DNA of 42,850 bases from CAWJHE01 sp964614855 (GCA_964614855.1 CAZTMX010000005.1:1-42850); one strand, 5' to 3'. Positions 33,729-42,585 are shown, counted from the stretch's first letter. Program-made: numbers and translations. The notes: generated by a model not told the origin, from the sequence alone.

Positions 33729-35906
33729 ATGGTTATTAAAAAAACAAAGACAATCTGTACTTCTTGCCATGCAAGATGTGGCGCAATTGTGTATTCTGAA
33801 GGCAATAAAATAACACGGATCGAGGGGGATCTAAGACATCCACACAGCAGGGGCTTTTTCTGCGGCAGCGGGCTGTCCCAAAGGGAAATCCATGAAGATC
33901 CCAAGCGCGTGATCTACCCGATGAAACGGGTCGGCCCCCGGGGCAGCGGCGATTGGGAACGTATTAGCTGGCAAGAAGCCATGGATACCATCGCTGAAAA
34001 AACGCTCCAGATCAAAGAAAAGTACGGCCCGACTTCGATCATTGTCGGTCAAGGCACCAGCCGGACGTCGAACCACTGGCACGGACGCATCAATTCCAAT
34101 ATCGGCGTACCGGGTTGGGGGATGGCGCCGCACCATGTTTGTATGCTGCCGTCCATCGTACCCTACTATTTCACCACGGGTACATTCACGTTTAAAGGCG
34201 CTGATTACGACAATGCACAGAAGATGGTGATCTGGGGTCTAAACCCGGCCTCGATGCGCTTCAGCTACCCCCAGATGATGCGGCGCAAGGCAGCAGGCGG
34301 CTCGATCTGTGTGATCGATATCCGCTATACGGATGCCGCTAAATCTGCTGATATCTACATCCGGCCGCGCCCCGGCACCGACGGCGCCTTGGCGCTGGGT
34401 TTTATGCATGTCATCATCAAAGAAGGCTTATATGACCATGAGTTTGTCGACAAATGGACCTACGGCTTTGATGAGCTGGCTGCCCGAGTGGCAGAATTCC
34501 CGCCCGAGCGTGTGGCAAAAATCACCTGGGTGCCAGAAGAGCAAATCATCTCGACCGCACGCTGGATGGCATCGGAAGGCCCGCTGTTGATCGATTCCAG
34601 CCTGGGTGTGGGTAATATGCACACCAACGGTATCCAGAACGCGCGCGCCATGGTCTGTTTGCAAGGCTTGCTTGGGCAATTGGATAAAAGAGGTACGTTC
34701 TTTCTGGAACATTCCCCCGGGTTTATCCTGGATCCGCGCATCACCCTGTGGGACCGCTTTCCTGAGCCATCCAGCCCAGAGGTCAAGCTGCTGGGTGGCG
34801 AGAAATACGCCCTCTATAAAACCATCAGCAGCTCCAACTGGCCGAACGCAGTCTTCAAGGCTGTGCTGACCGGACAACCCTGGCCGGTGAAGATGCTTGT
34901 CTTTGTCGCCAGTGATCCGTTGTTAAGCTATGAGGACACCCAGCAGACGATTAAAGCCCTGCAATCTCCCAACCTGGATTTCCTGGTGGTAAAAGATTTC
35001 TACTTCTCACCCACCGCGAAGTATGCCGATATCGTCTTGCCTACCTCCGATTGGTCCGAAAGGGATACAGTAGACGAAGAAATGTTCGGTCCCTTTGTCA
35101 TCCCCACAGAACGGGCTGTAGATCCGCCGGGGGAGTGCTGGGATGACTGGAAATTCTTTCTGGAATGGGGCAAGCGTATCGCTCCAGAGGATTGGCCCTG
35201 GAAAGACGAGCGGGAGATGGTGCTCTGGCGTCTGAAGACCTTCTACCACCTGGATTTGACCTGGGAACAGTATGTCGCCTCGGATTACATCTGGACGCCG
35301 CCCGGTGGTCCAGCTGAGAGACCCACAGAGAAATGGGCAAAAGGAATCTTGCGCCAGGATCACCAACCCGGGTTTGAGACATCAACCGGAAGGTTCGAAT
35401 TCAAATGTGATGCCATGGCTCACTTTGGCTATGACCCGGTGCCGGACTATACAGAACCGGCGGAGAGCCCGTACAGCCAACCAGATCTGGCTGAAGATTA
35501 CCCGCTCATCTTATCCACCGGCCATCGTGTCTACTCCTTCTTCCACTCTGCCTGGACCAATGTTCCGGCACAGCGTGAGACTGCACCGTATCCATTTGCA
35601 GTAATCAACCCGGTCGATGCCAAGGCTCGCAATATCTTGGATGGTGATTGGATAGTCGTCGCCACGCCTCGCGGTCAAATCCGCAGCAAAGCCAAGGTTT
35701 CTCATGAGGTCGGTGCAGGTGTGGTTGCGGTGCCTCGCCCGGGCTGGCGCGACCCGTGTCCAGAGCTCGGTCTACCGGGGTTTGGCTGGGACGGCGCCAA
35801 CCCGAATATGCTGGTGCCGGCGGAGCCTGCTGAACCGTCCTTTGGCTCTTCGCCCATGAAATCCATGTTGTGCCAGGTTGCCAAGGCGCCCGCCAACCTT
35901 GCCTAG
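33729..35906 (+). CDS. Cytoplasmic-type bis-pterin Mo/W oxidoreductase, copy 2
   Basis: About 725 residues, paralogous over its whole length to the enzyme at 29294. Cys10, Cys13 and Cys17 (CTSCHARCG), plus a cysteine in FFCGSG, form the Fe-S site. The metal-ligand cysteine is Cys138 in PHHVCMLP, the same residue number as in copy 1. NAQKMVIWGLNP and YADIVLPTSDWSERD are pterin-binding segments. There is no Tat signal. ATG 33729 follows AGGAGA; a start at 33705 is less likely. The ferredoxin gene follows after ten bases. Divergence from copy 1 around the active-site loop suggests a different substrate. Confidence 0.92.
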   Translation: MVIKKTKTICTSCHARCGAIVYSEGNKITRIEGDLRHPHSRGFFCGSGLSQREIHEDPKRVIYPMKRVGPRGSGDWERISWQEAMDTIAEKTLQIKEKYGPTSIIVGQGTSRTSNHWHGRINSNIGVPGWGMAPHHVCMLPSIVPYYFTTGTFTFKGADYDNAQKMVIWGLNPASMRFSYPQMMRRKAAGGSICVIDIRYTDAAKSADIYIRPRPGTDGALALGFMHVIIKEGLYDHEFVDKWTYGFDELAARVAEFPPERVAKITWVPEEQIISTARWMASEGPLLIDSSLGVGNMHTNGIQNARAMVCLQGLLGQLDKRGTFFLEHSPGFILDPRITLWDRFPEPSSPEVKLLGGEKYALYKTISSSNWPNAVFKAVLTGQPWPVKMLVFVASDPLLSYEDTQQTIKALQSPNLDFLVVKDFYFSPTAKYADIVLPTSDWSERDTVDEEMFGPFVIPTERAVDPPGECWDDWKFFLEWGKRIAPEDWPWKDEREMVLWRLKTFYHLDLTWEQYVASDYIWTPPGGPAERPTEKWAKGILRQDHQPGFETSTGRFEFKCDAMAHFGYDPVPDYTEPAESPYSQPDLAEDYPLILSTGHRVYSFFHSAWTNVPAQRETAPYPFAVINPVDAKARNILDGDWIVVATPRGQIRSKAKVSHEVGAGVVAVPRPGWRDPCPELGLPGFGWDGANPNMLVPAEPAEPSFGSSPMKSMLCQVAKAPANLA

Positions 35907-35916
35907 GAGGAAGATG

Positions 35917-36255
35917 ATGTCTGATTCTGAAAAACAATCCGTTGGAATGCTGGTGCTGTTGGATGATTGCACTGGTTGTTACAGCTGCCAGACCGCTTGC
36001 CGTGAAGTAAATCATTATTCTTATGATGAAAAATGGTTGGAAGTCGTACGGCGCGACCCCGTGATGGTGGATGGGAAACTGCGCATGTATCACTTGCTGG
36101 CGCCTTCACTGGATAAGTGTGCAGAATGCGTGAAGAAAGACCCGACCCCGCTGTGCGTCAAGGTGTGCATGGGTGACTGCCTGTTTGTGGCGCCGGTGGC
36201 TAAATTGCTACCCGTTTTGGAAAAGCAGGAGAAGTGCCTGTTGTACACGCCGTGA
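35917..36255 (+). CDS. Small two-cluster 4Fe-4S ferredoxin partner, copy 2
   Basis: A 112-residue paralog of the ferredoxin at 31446 with CTGCYSCQTACREVN and CAECVKKDPTPLCVKVCMG. It is expected to carry two [4Fe-4S] clusters and serve the enzyme encoded just upstream. Two consecutive ATG codons (35914, 35917) are possible; the second has better spacing from AGGAGG. Confidence 0.92.
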   Translation: MSDSEKQSVGMLVLLDDCTGCYSCQTACREVNHYSYDEKWLEVVRRDPVMVDGKLRMYHLLAPSLDKCAECVKKDPTPLCVKVCMGDCLFVAPVAKLLPVLEKQEKCLLYTP

Positions 36256-36333
36256 AGGAATAGCTGAGGTTCCTTTACGGGTCGAGCGAAATAATGAGCT
36301 CAGTCCAAACTAATGGAACCATTGTAAGGAGAG

Positions 36334-36365
36334 GGGCTGCCTGGTAAGAAAGGGCAGTCCTTCTT
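36334..36365 (+). terminator. Probable terminator after the second molybdoenzyme-ferredoxin pair
   Basis: Stem 36334-36341/36353-36360 (eight pairs, one G-T) with an 11-base loop, followed by TTCTT. A second hairpin of ten pairs overlaps the ferredoxin stop codon at 36251-36279 without a T-run. Confidence 0.6.
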
Positions 36366-36431
36366 CGATAAATAAAAAGGCATGATATCATTCCTGAATA
36401 AGCTAACTCACATGGCAAGGAGAGCTGGAAA

Positions 36432-37316
36432 ATGGGAAATCTGGACGGAAAAGTTGCTGTGGTAACTGGCGGCTCGCGTGGGCTTGGGTTAGGTATTGCG
36501 CAAGCCCTGGCCAAGGCGGGCGCAAGCGTGGTGATTGCTTCGCGTTCGCAGAAATCGGTGGATGAGGCGGTACAGTTGATCCACAACGCGGGCGGGCAAG
36601 CTGCAGGGCTGGCTGTAGATGTGGCGAACCTGGAACAAATGGAAGCGCTGGCTGATTTCGCTATTGCCCAATACGGCCATTTTGATGTCTGGGTCAATAA
36701 CGCCGGCACATCTGGCCCATATGGACCGACGATGGGTTTTACCCCGCAAGATTTCTACCAGGTTGTGCAAACCAATGTATTGGGCGTATACAATGGATCG
36801 CGCGCTGCAATGCGGCATTTTTTACAGCAGCGATCTGGAAAGCTGATTAATGTACTGGGTCACGGTTACAACAAACCGGTTCCCTGGCAGAATGCCTACG
36901 GTGCGAGCAAAGCCTGGGTGCGCTCGTTTACCAGCGCCCTGGCAGCGGAAACCAAAGACAGCGGTGTGGGAGTGTTTGCATTCAATCCGGGTCTTGTGCT
37001 GACCGAACTGCTTACCCAGGGAGAAGTCATTGCCGGATCTGAAGACCGGTTGAAAATATTCCCCACGATTGTACGCATGTGGGCAAAGCCAGCAGAGATT
37101 CCTGCCAAAAAGGTAGTATGGTTGGCTTCACCGGAGACAGATGGAAAAACCGGCTTGTTGGTCAGCCTGTTCTCGCCCTGGGTTGCGCTGCGAGGGGCAT
37201 TGAGAGAAGGTGTACGCATCTTGCTTAAAAGGCCTGCGCCGGATATTAATTATAGTATGAAGGTCGTTCCATACGATCGGTTTATTGTATACTCAAAAAA
37301 TCACCCTGTCGAATAA
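36432..37316 (+). CDS. Short-chain dehydrogenase/reductase-like protein lacking the catalytic serine
   Basis: A 294-residue SDR. The dinucleotide motif TGGSRGLG, the NNAG motif in WVNNAGTSGP, and Tyr156/Lys160 in AYGASK are present. At the position 13 residues before the tyrosine, where a serine normally stands, there is Gly143 (LINVLGHGYN). The protein may still reduce substrates using tyrosine and lysine, or have lost activity. The C-terminal ~40 residues beyond the usual SDR end are unusual. It lies behind its own ribosome-binding site (AAGGAGA) and appears to be a single-gene unit. Confidence 0.88.
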   Translation: MGNLDGKVAVVTGGSRGLGLGIAQALAKAGASVVIASRSQKSVDEAVQLIHNAGGQAAGLAVDVANLEQMEALADFAIAQYGHFDVWVNNAGTSGPYGPTMGFTPQDFYQVVQTNVLGVYNGSRAAMRHFLQQRSGKLINVLGHGYNKPVPWQNAYGASKAWVRSFTSALAAETKDSGVGVFAFNPGLVLTELLTQGEVIAGSEDRLKIFPTIVRMWAKPAEIPAKKVVWLASPETDGKTGLLVSLFSPWVALRGALREGVRILLKRPAPDINYSMKVVPYDRFIVYSKNHPVE

Positions 37317-37342
37317 CCCAAAATACCACAGACAGGGTGATT
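37299..37342. terminator. Terminator-like inverted repeat at the end of the SDR gene
   Basis: AATCACCCTGTC (37299-37310) and GACAGGGTGATT (37331-37342) are perfect 12-bp complements with a 20-base loop. On the minus strand the stem is followed by TTTTTT; on the plus strand by ATTACATTT. The repeat overlaps the SDR stop codon. Confidence 0.6.
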
Positions 37343-37436
37343 ACATTTCAAGCCAGGTAGGCTAAAATGGAACCACAACCCTTTCCAATCAAAGGCGGGG
37401 TTTCTGTTTAAAGGATAGAAAAGGAGATAAAAAGAA

Positions 37437-37703
37437 ATGTGTTTTCGTCCGCCAACAGCTCAGAAAAAAGAAAATAAGTGCCCTAAATGCGAAACGGTAA
37501 ATCTGCCAGATGCATCCGTGTGCGTAAACTGTGGCGCTGAACTGCCGAAGCTGCCGCCTCCTCCAGGTGTATCCGCAGCGGGCGCAGCCGCTGGCGCCCC
37601 ACCTCCTCCACCCGCTCCTGGCATGGTGCCGCCAGCGCCTCCCAAAGCCCCACCTGCGCCGCCAAAAGCTCCGCCAGCACCGCCCAAAAAACCGGGCGAA
37701 TAA
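37437..37703 (+). CDS. Zinc-ribbon protein with proline-rich tail
   Basis: An 88-residue protein with a zinc ribbon of the CPKC-x(n)-CVNC form at residues ~18-36, followed by an Ala/Pro-rich tail that ends with the repeat PPAPPKA. AAGGAG lies before the ATG. Such small zinc-ribbon proteins are often tethers or adaptors of unknown function. The low-complexity tail is probably unstructured. Confidence 0.75.
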   Translation: MCFRPPTAQKKENKCPKCETVNLPDASVCVNCGAELPKLPPPPGVSAAGAAAGAPPPPPAPGMVPPAPPKAPPAPPKAPPAPPKKPGE

Positions 37704-37891
37704 TTCGCTCGCTAGTAAACCAGGCGATTATTTAGAACGTTCCATGAAATTGGGACATTTGGCTAACAAATAATACCTGAGAGGGTATTCAAATCGAGTG
37801 GATCTACTTCTAAAATAGAGATCTATAGCGGTTTCGACCAAATGTCACGATTGGATGCAGTTCCAAATGATTGCCGTTGGAGGGCTGTTTT

Positions 37892-38683
37892 ATGCAAAAC
37901 AACCTTATTTTCCTGGGCACCGGAGCAGGCTGTGGTGTTCCCTCATTTTTTTGTGACTGTGTCGCTTGCCAGGAAGCTGCCTCAGAACCGCGCTTATGGC
38001 GCTCGCGCTGCAGCCTGCTGATCCAGGGAGAGGTGAACATTCTGATTGACGCTCCGCCGGAACTGCGTGCCCAATTGATGCGGGAGAAAATCACATCTGT
38101 TGACTATTTCCTCCTGACGCATTCCCATTATGATCACACCGGTGGATTGGGCGACCTGGAGTTTTATGTGCGGGTCAGGAAGGGACAGGCAATCCCTGCT
38201 TACATGACCCCGCAAAGCCTGGATTGGTTTCACACTGCTATGGGTTTCATGGAAGACTGTCTTTACACCCAAACCGTTGAAGCTGGCTGGCAAATTGAGC
38301 TCGATGGGTTTACCATCACCATGATGGATGTGTCACATCATGAAGGAACCCTGGGTCTGCTGATCCAATCGCCATCGGGAAAGCGAACGGCATACATACC
38401 CGATACCGGCCCCCTGCCGGCTGCAACGCTGCAGCAGATTCAACGCATTGACACATTGATCCTGGGTACCACATTCAACGGCGCCAACTGGATGCCTGAA
38501 ACCCACCTTTCGGTCGATGAGGGCATTCAAATCGGCAAGCAGGTGGAATCGGGTATGTTGATCCTGACACATCTCTCCATGCACCATGATACCCCCATCA
38601 CAAGCCGGGATCTGGAAGCGTATGTCCGTTCTTTTGGCGATAATATCGCAATTGCGTATGATGGGTTGCGCATTGAAATCTAA
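37892..38683 (+). CDS. PhnP-like metallo-beta-lactamase-fold hydrolase
   Basis: About 263 residues. LGTGAGCGVPSFFCDCVAC begins as in PhnP/PqqB-type proteins with the CxCxxC zinc knuckle. The metal-binding motif HSHYDH and a later DTG and TLGLLI/THLSMHH segment fit the fold. PhnP is a cyclic phosphodiesterase, but the C-P lyase genes are absent, so the substrate may differ. ATG 37892 follows GGAGG at eight bases; the TTG at 37871 is inside no better context. The molybdoenzyme gene starts 15 bases after its stop. Confidence 0.87.
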   Translation: MQNNLIFLGTGAGCGVPSFFCDCVACQEAASEPRLWRSRCSLLIQGEVNILIDAPPELRAQLMREKITSVDYFLLTHSHYDHTGGLGDLEFYVRVRKGQAIPAYMTPQSLDWFHTAMGFMEDCLYTQTVEAGWQIELDGFTITMMDVSHHEGTLGLLIQSPSGKRTAYIPDTGPLPAATLQQIQRIDTLILGTTFNGANWMPETHLSVDEGIQIGKQVESGMLILTHLSMHHDTPITSRDLEAYVRSFGDNIAIAYDGLRIEI

Positions 38684-38698
38684 CCCTGGAGGTAACAG

Positions 38699-40939
38699 GT
38701 GAGCAAAGCAATCGATTTAAATCAAGAAGGTATCGAAGTCAAAAAATCGTGCTGTTTCTTCTGTCACCCAAACTGTGGAGTACTTGCCTATGTCAAAGAT
38801 GGCAAGGTTATCCACATCGAAGGTGATCCCCAGAACCCCACCAACCAGGGTGGGCTATGCTGCCGAGGGAATATTGCGTTGAAGCATCTGGATCACCCGG
38901 CGCGGGTGAATTATCCGTTAAAGCGCAAAGGAGAGCGCGGCGCAGGGGAATGGGAGCAGATCTCCTGGGACCAGGCGCTGGATGAAATCTCTGCCAGGCT
39001 GGCGCAGATCCGTGATGAGTTTGGCGCAGAAGCAGTAGCTACCGCAGGTGGCACCCAGCGCACAGATGACTGGGCGCGCCGGCGTTTTATGAATTTATAC
39101 GGCAGTCCCAATGGTTTTCACAATGCTCACCTGTGTTGGATCCCCACTTTTATGGTGGAAACTGCGATCTACGGCTGGTGTCCTTTTGAAACCGATTTAG
39201 GCAACAGTCGCTGCCTGGTGCAGTGGGGTCACAACCCCGGCGCTTCGGGTATGCCCGAGATGCGCGGGATTACGGATCTGAAGCTCAAAGGCATGAAGCT
39301 GATTGTCATCGACCCGCGCTTCACTGAAACAGCCGCCAAGGCGGATATCTGGCTGCCGCTGCGCCCAGGTTCGGACCTGGCGCTGGCGCTTGCCTGGTTG
39401 AATGTGATCATCTGGGAAGGTCTTTATGACCAGGCGTTTATTGAGAACTGCTGCGTGGGATTTAATGAACTGGCGCAGCATGTACAGCAATATACGCCTG
39501 AATGGGCAGCGCCGCTTACCTGGTTGGATGCCGACCTGATCCGCGAAAGCGCACGCATGTATGCCACCTACAAGCCAGGCAATATCCAGTGGGGTGTAGC
39601 CATCGATCAGTCTGGCCGCCCATCCGGGGCAGCTATGCATGCACGCGCCTTGCTGCGCGCCGTCACCGGCAACCTGGATGCCCCCGGTTCGGATTTATTG
39701 ACCGGCCCCAGCCTGGAGTTCATCACCGATGAAGAGATGGAAGCCAACGAATGGCTGCCAGAGGAACAAAAAGCCAAGCAGATTGGCTCCGACCGCTTTA
39801 AATTGACCACCTGGCCCGGGTATGGCAGGATTGCTGAGCTTACGAAAGAAGTATGGGGCAAGGCGCCCACTGCTGAGTGGATGTGTGAAGCGCACCCGCC
39901 GTCAGTTTTTCGAGCTATCCTGACGGGTGAACCCTATCCGGTAAAAGCCCTGCTGGTCGCCGCCACCAACCCGGTCAACTCTTACGGTGACAGCAAGATG
40001 GTGCTGGAAGCACTGAGAAAAGTGGATTTCCTGGTCACCTGTGAATATTGGATGACCCCCAGTGCAGCGCTCTCAGATTATGTCTTGCCCATTGCCGGGG
40101 CGCTGGAACGTCCCACCTTCCACAGTGTGTACGGCTGTTCCGATTTTCTAATTGCCACGCAGCGAGCCATCCAGCCGATGTATGAGCGCCGCACCGACTA
40201 TGAATTCTGGCGCGGCCTGGCGCTGCGCATGGGGCAGGAAGAGATGTGGCCTTGGGAGACCATGGAAGAGGCTTTTTACTACCGCATCTATCCACTGGGC
40301 TACAATGTCAGCAGCTACGATGAATTTGTCGAACAGATATTTTTCCACTTCCCGGAACGCGAGTATTACAAATACGGCCGGTTAGGATTTGCCACACCTT
40401 CACGCCGGGTAGAGCTGTATTCCAGCGTCCTGGAGGAGCTTGGCTACCCGCCCATGCCCACCTATATCGGCCCCACAGAAAACGAAGTCGATAACCCTGA
40501 ACTGGCAGAGAAGTACCCCCTGGTGTTGACAACCGGGAACGGTTTTATGCCATTCCACCACTCTGAGCATTTCCAAATCAAAGAACTGCGTTTCCTGCGC
40601 CATGCGCCGGAAGTCGAGATCAATACAGACACAGCTGCCTCACTTTCAATAGAAGAGGGCGATTGGGTTTACATTGAAACCCGTAACGGTCGTATCAAAC
40701 AAAAAGCCCACTTGACCCAGGGTGTCCATCCTCGCGTTATCGTAACCCAGCGAGGCTGGTGGTTCCCCGAGCGAGATATCCGCGAACCCGAGCTGGGCGG
40801 CTGCCTGGAATCAAACACCAATGTACTAACCGGGGTTAGCGATGAAGATTGCGATCCCATCGGGGGCAGCTGGGCGAACCGTGGGCTTTTGTGCCGGGTG
40901 TATAAGGTAGATGGTTCGAATGGAAAGGATGGTGACTGA
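38699..40939 (+). CDS. Acetylene-hydratase-like Mo/W bis-pterin oxidoreductase, catalytic subunit
   Basis: A 746-residue protein without a Tat signal; GTG start 38699 after GGAGG. The Fe-S site has Cys19, Cys22 and Cys26 (CFFCHPNCG), and Cys54 region GGLCCRG. Cys146 in NAHLCWIP is the predicted metal ligand. RRFMNLYGSPN, LDQ-type pterin contacts (LKLKGMKLIVIDPRFTETAA) and GVAIDQSGRPSGAAMHA closely resemble acetylene hydratase of Pelobacter. The aspartate in the Fe-S loop of that enzyme is His23 here, and the operon contains a four-cluster ferredoxin and an NrfD-type anchor, which acetylene hydratase lacks. So a redox role coupled to the membrane quinone pool is more likely than a hydratase. 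Confidence 0.9.
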   Translation: MSKAIDLNQEGIEVKKSCCFFCHPNCGVLAYVKDGKVIHIEGDPQNPTNQGGLCCRGNIALKHLDHPARVNYPLKRKGERGAGEWEQISWDQALDEISARLAQIRDEFGAEAVATAGGTQRTDDWARRRFMNLYGSPNGFHNAHLCWIPTFMVETAIYGWCPFETDLGNSRCLVQWGHNPGASGMPEMRGITDLKLKGMKLIVIDPRFTETAAKADIWLPLRPGSDLALALAWLNVIIWEGLYDQAFIENCCVGFNELAQHVQQYTPEWAAPLTWLDADLIRESARMYATYKPGNIQWGVAIDQSGRPSGAAMHARALLRAVTGNLDAPGSDLLTGPSLEFITDEEMEANEWLPEEQKAKQIGSDRFKLTTWPGYGRIAELTKEVWGKAPTAEWMCEAHPPSVFRAILTGEPYPVKALLVAATNPVNSYGDSKMVLEALRKVDFLVTCEYWMTPSAALSDYVLPIAGALERPTFHSVYGCSDFLIATQRAIQPMYERRTDYEFWRGLALRMGQEEMWPWETMEEAFYYRIYPLGYNVSSYDEFVEQIFFHFPEREYYKYGRLGFATPSRRVELYSSVLEELGYPPMPTYIGPTENEVDNPELAEKYPLVLTTGNGFMPFHHSEHFQIKELRFLRHAPEVEINTDTAASLSIEEGDWVYIETRNGRIKQKAHLTQGVHPRVIVTQRGWWFPERDIREPELGGCLESNTNVLTGVSDEDCDPIGGSWANRGLLCRVYKVDGSNGKDGD

Positions 40940-40940
40940 G

Positions 40941-41486
40941 ATGACGCGCTATGCAATCGTCCTGGATACCCGCCGCTGCATCGGATGTCATTCCTGCACC
41001 GTCGCGTGTAAGGTGCACAATGATTTACCCCTGGATATGATCTATAACCCGGTGACAACAGTTGGTCCTGTAGGTACTTTCCCATATCTCCACATGGTTC
41101 ATATGCCGCTGATCTGTATGCATTGCGAAAACCCTCCCTGCGTGGAATGTTGTCCCACCGGGGCTTCGCAGCAGCGTCCAGACGGCATCGTCTGGGTGGA
41201 AGAAGAAAAATGTGTGGGCTGCAAAGCCTGTGTAATGGCCTGCCCTTATGGGGCGCGTATCCCGAACCACGAAACAGGCGTTGTGCAGAAATGTGATTTC
41301 TGCATGGACCGCGTGACAGTTGGTCTGGAGCCCTATTGTGTGGCAACATGCCACCAGCGCGCCCGCATTTTCGGTGATCTGGATGACCCAACCAGCGAAG
41401 TGTACCGTTTGGTGAACCGCGAGCGGGTGGTGCGCCTGCTGCCGGAACTGGGTACCGAACCCTACGCCTTCTATATAATGGAATGA
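40941..41486 (+). CDS. Four-cluster DmsB/NrfC-like ferredoxin subunit
   Basis: A 181-residue protein with four cysteine groups: CIGCHSCTVACK, CMHCENPPCVECCPTG, CVGCKACVMACPYG and CDFC followed by CVATC, as in DmsB, NrfC and PsrB. Start at ATG 40941 one base after the enzyme stop; an upstream frame to 40911 overlaps the enzyme gene. It carries electrons between the NrfD-like anchor and the catalytic subunit. Confidence 0.94.
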   Translation: MTRYAIVLDTRRCIGCHSCTVACKVHNDLPLDMIYNPVTTVGPVGTFPYLHMVHMPLICMHCENPPCVECCPTGASQQRPDGIVWVEEEKCVGCKACVMACPYGARIPNHETGVVQKCDFCMDRVTVGLEPYCVATCHQRARIFGDLDDPTSEVYRLVNRERVVRLLPELGTEPYAFYIME

Positions 41487-41496
41487 GGAGATCAAC

Positions 41497-42420
41497 ATGA
41501 ATAATCATGAAGATACCTGGGGTTGGATGCTGGCAACCGATTTCTTCTTTGCCGGTATGGGCGGGGGGATGTTGGTAATCGCGGCAGTCGCGGATTGGCT
41601 TTTTGGCCTGGGTCAGATTTCCTGGCTGGCTGCCTTGCTTGCGCCGGTGTTTATTGCCCTGGGCGCGGGCTTGCTGATACTTGAGTTGGGTAAACCATTT
41701 CGGGCCTGGCGGGTTTTTATGAGCCCAAAAGCCATCCTCACTATCGGCGCCTGGTTTATGCTGCTGGCGATTGGCTCGGGTTTAATATACGCCTCGTTTT
41801 TCTTTGATTTCTTCTCCTGGTCTGGTCTGGATGGATGGCGAAAGTTTTTTGCCCTGGCCAGCGGTCTATTCGGGCTTGTTGTTGCAGGTTACCCGGGTGT
41901 GCTGCTCGGCCGGCATAAGGCGCGACCTTTTTGGGTGGGGCCAGGGATCATGGTGCTCTTCTTGCTTTCGTCTTTCCTTACTGGGATGGCAGCGCATTTG
42001 TTGTGCGGTTTATTCGTCACTCCGATGTTGGTCGATACCATGATCATTATCAATATGATGGTGGTTATCTTGCTGGCGCTTCAGTTATTGCTGTGGCCGC
42101 TTTATATTTATATGAAGATGACTGGTGCAACCGACCGGGAAGGTGAAGCAGCGCAAAAGTGGTTCTCTGGTGAAAAATCCTGGCTCTTTTGGGGTGGCTT
42201 GATCATCACTGGCTCACTGCTGCCTGCGGTCATGTTTGGTTTCCAATCCAGGTTTGCTGTCACTGCAGCTGCAGTATTAGCTGTCATAGGCGGTCTTGTG
42301 ATGCGTCTGATGGTGGTTTACAGCGGCGAAGACCGCACCTGGCTGCCGGGTGAAGAGGTTTACCGCTCCAGGCTGCCTGGCGGCGAAGAGGCTTTTCTTA
42401 AGGCCTGGCTCAAGGAGTGA
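41497..42420 (+). CDS. NrfD/PsrC-like membrane anchor subunit
   Basis: A 307-residue polytopic membrane protein with about eight hydrophobic helices. FFFAGMGGGMLVIAAVADW and LILELGKPFRAWRVFMSPKA are typical of the NrfD/PsrC family, which exchanges electrons with the quinone pool. A GGAG ribosome-binding site precedes the ATG. The C-terminal ~40 residues are soluble and charged. With the two genes before it, it forms a membrane-bound complex. Confidence 0.93.
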   Translation: MNNHEDTWGWMLATDFFFAGMGGGMLVIAAVADWLFGLGQISWLAALLAPVFIALGAGLLILELGKPFRAWRVFMSPKAILTIGAWFMLLAIGSGLIYASFFFDFFSWSGLDGWRKFFALASGLFGLVVAGYPGVLLGRHKARPFWVGPGIMVLFLLSSFLTGMAAHLLCGLFVTPMLVDTMIIINMMVVILLALQLLLWPLYIYMKMTGATDREGEAAQKWFSGEKSWLFWGGLIITGSLLPAVMFGFQSRFAVTAAAVLAVIGGLVMRLMVVYSGEDRTWLPGEEVYRSRLPGGEEAFLKAWLKE

Positions 42421-42495
42421 AGTGTTTTTAGTGGGCAAGCGGTGTAGCGGAACACAACCCTGCTCTCATCATAACCAGCCGCTGCGCCTTGCATA

Positions 42496-42519
42496 GCAGC
42501 CTCTCTTCGGGGAGGCTGC
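42496..42519 (+). terminator. Terminator-like hairpin with UUCG tetraloop
   Basis: GCAGCCTCTC pairs with GGGAGGCTGC (one T-G pair) around TTCG, giving a ten-pair stem with C(UUCG)G closing. Only a short, interrupted T-rich stretch follows (TTAACTT). It lies 75 bases after the membrane-anchor stop and probably ends that transcript. Confidence 0.6.
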
Positions 42520-42557
42520 ATTAACTTCCAAAAGTCGAATGTTTTTTACGTAAAGCA

Positions 42558-42585
42558 TTGTTTGGATTTTTTTGAGTGTTAGAAT
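42558..42585 (+). promoter_or_regulatory. Possible promoter of the terminal Fe-S gene
   Basis: TTGTTT (42558-42563) and TAGAAT (42580-42585) with 16-base spacing, ~50 bases before the start codon at 42636. Confidence 0.4.

Noticed and set aside
33503..33739. 78-codon plus-strand frame before the second molybdoenzyme
   Set aside because: It runs through the promoter and operator dyad and into the enzyme start in another frame, so it is unlikely to be translated.
37704..37891. Gap between the zinc-ribbon protein and the metallo-hydrolase as a possible RNA gene
   Set aside because: No tRNA-like, riboswitch-like or strong hairpin structure was seen.
38699..40939. Straight annotation as acetylene hydratase
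   Set aside because: The catalytic aspartate position is histidine and the operon encodes electron-transfer partners, so the name would claim a reaction not supported.
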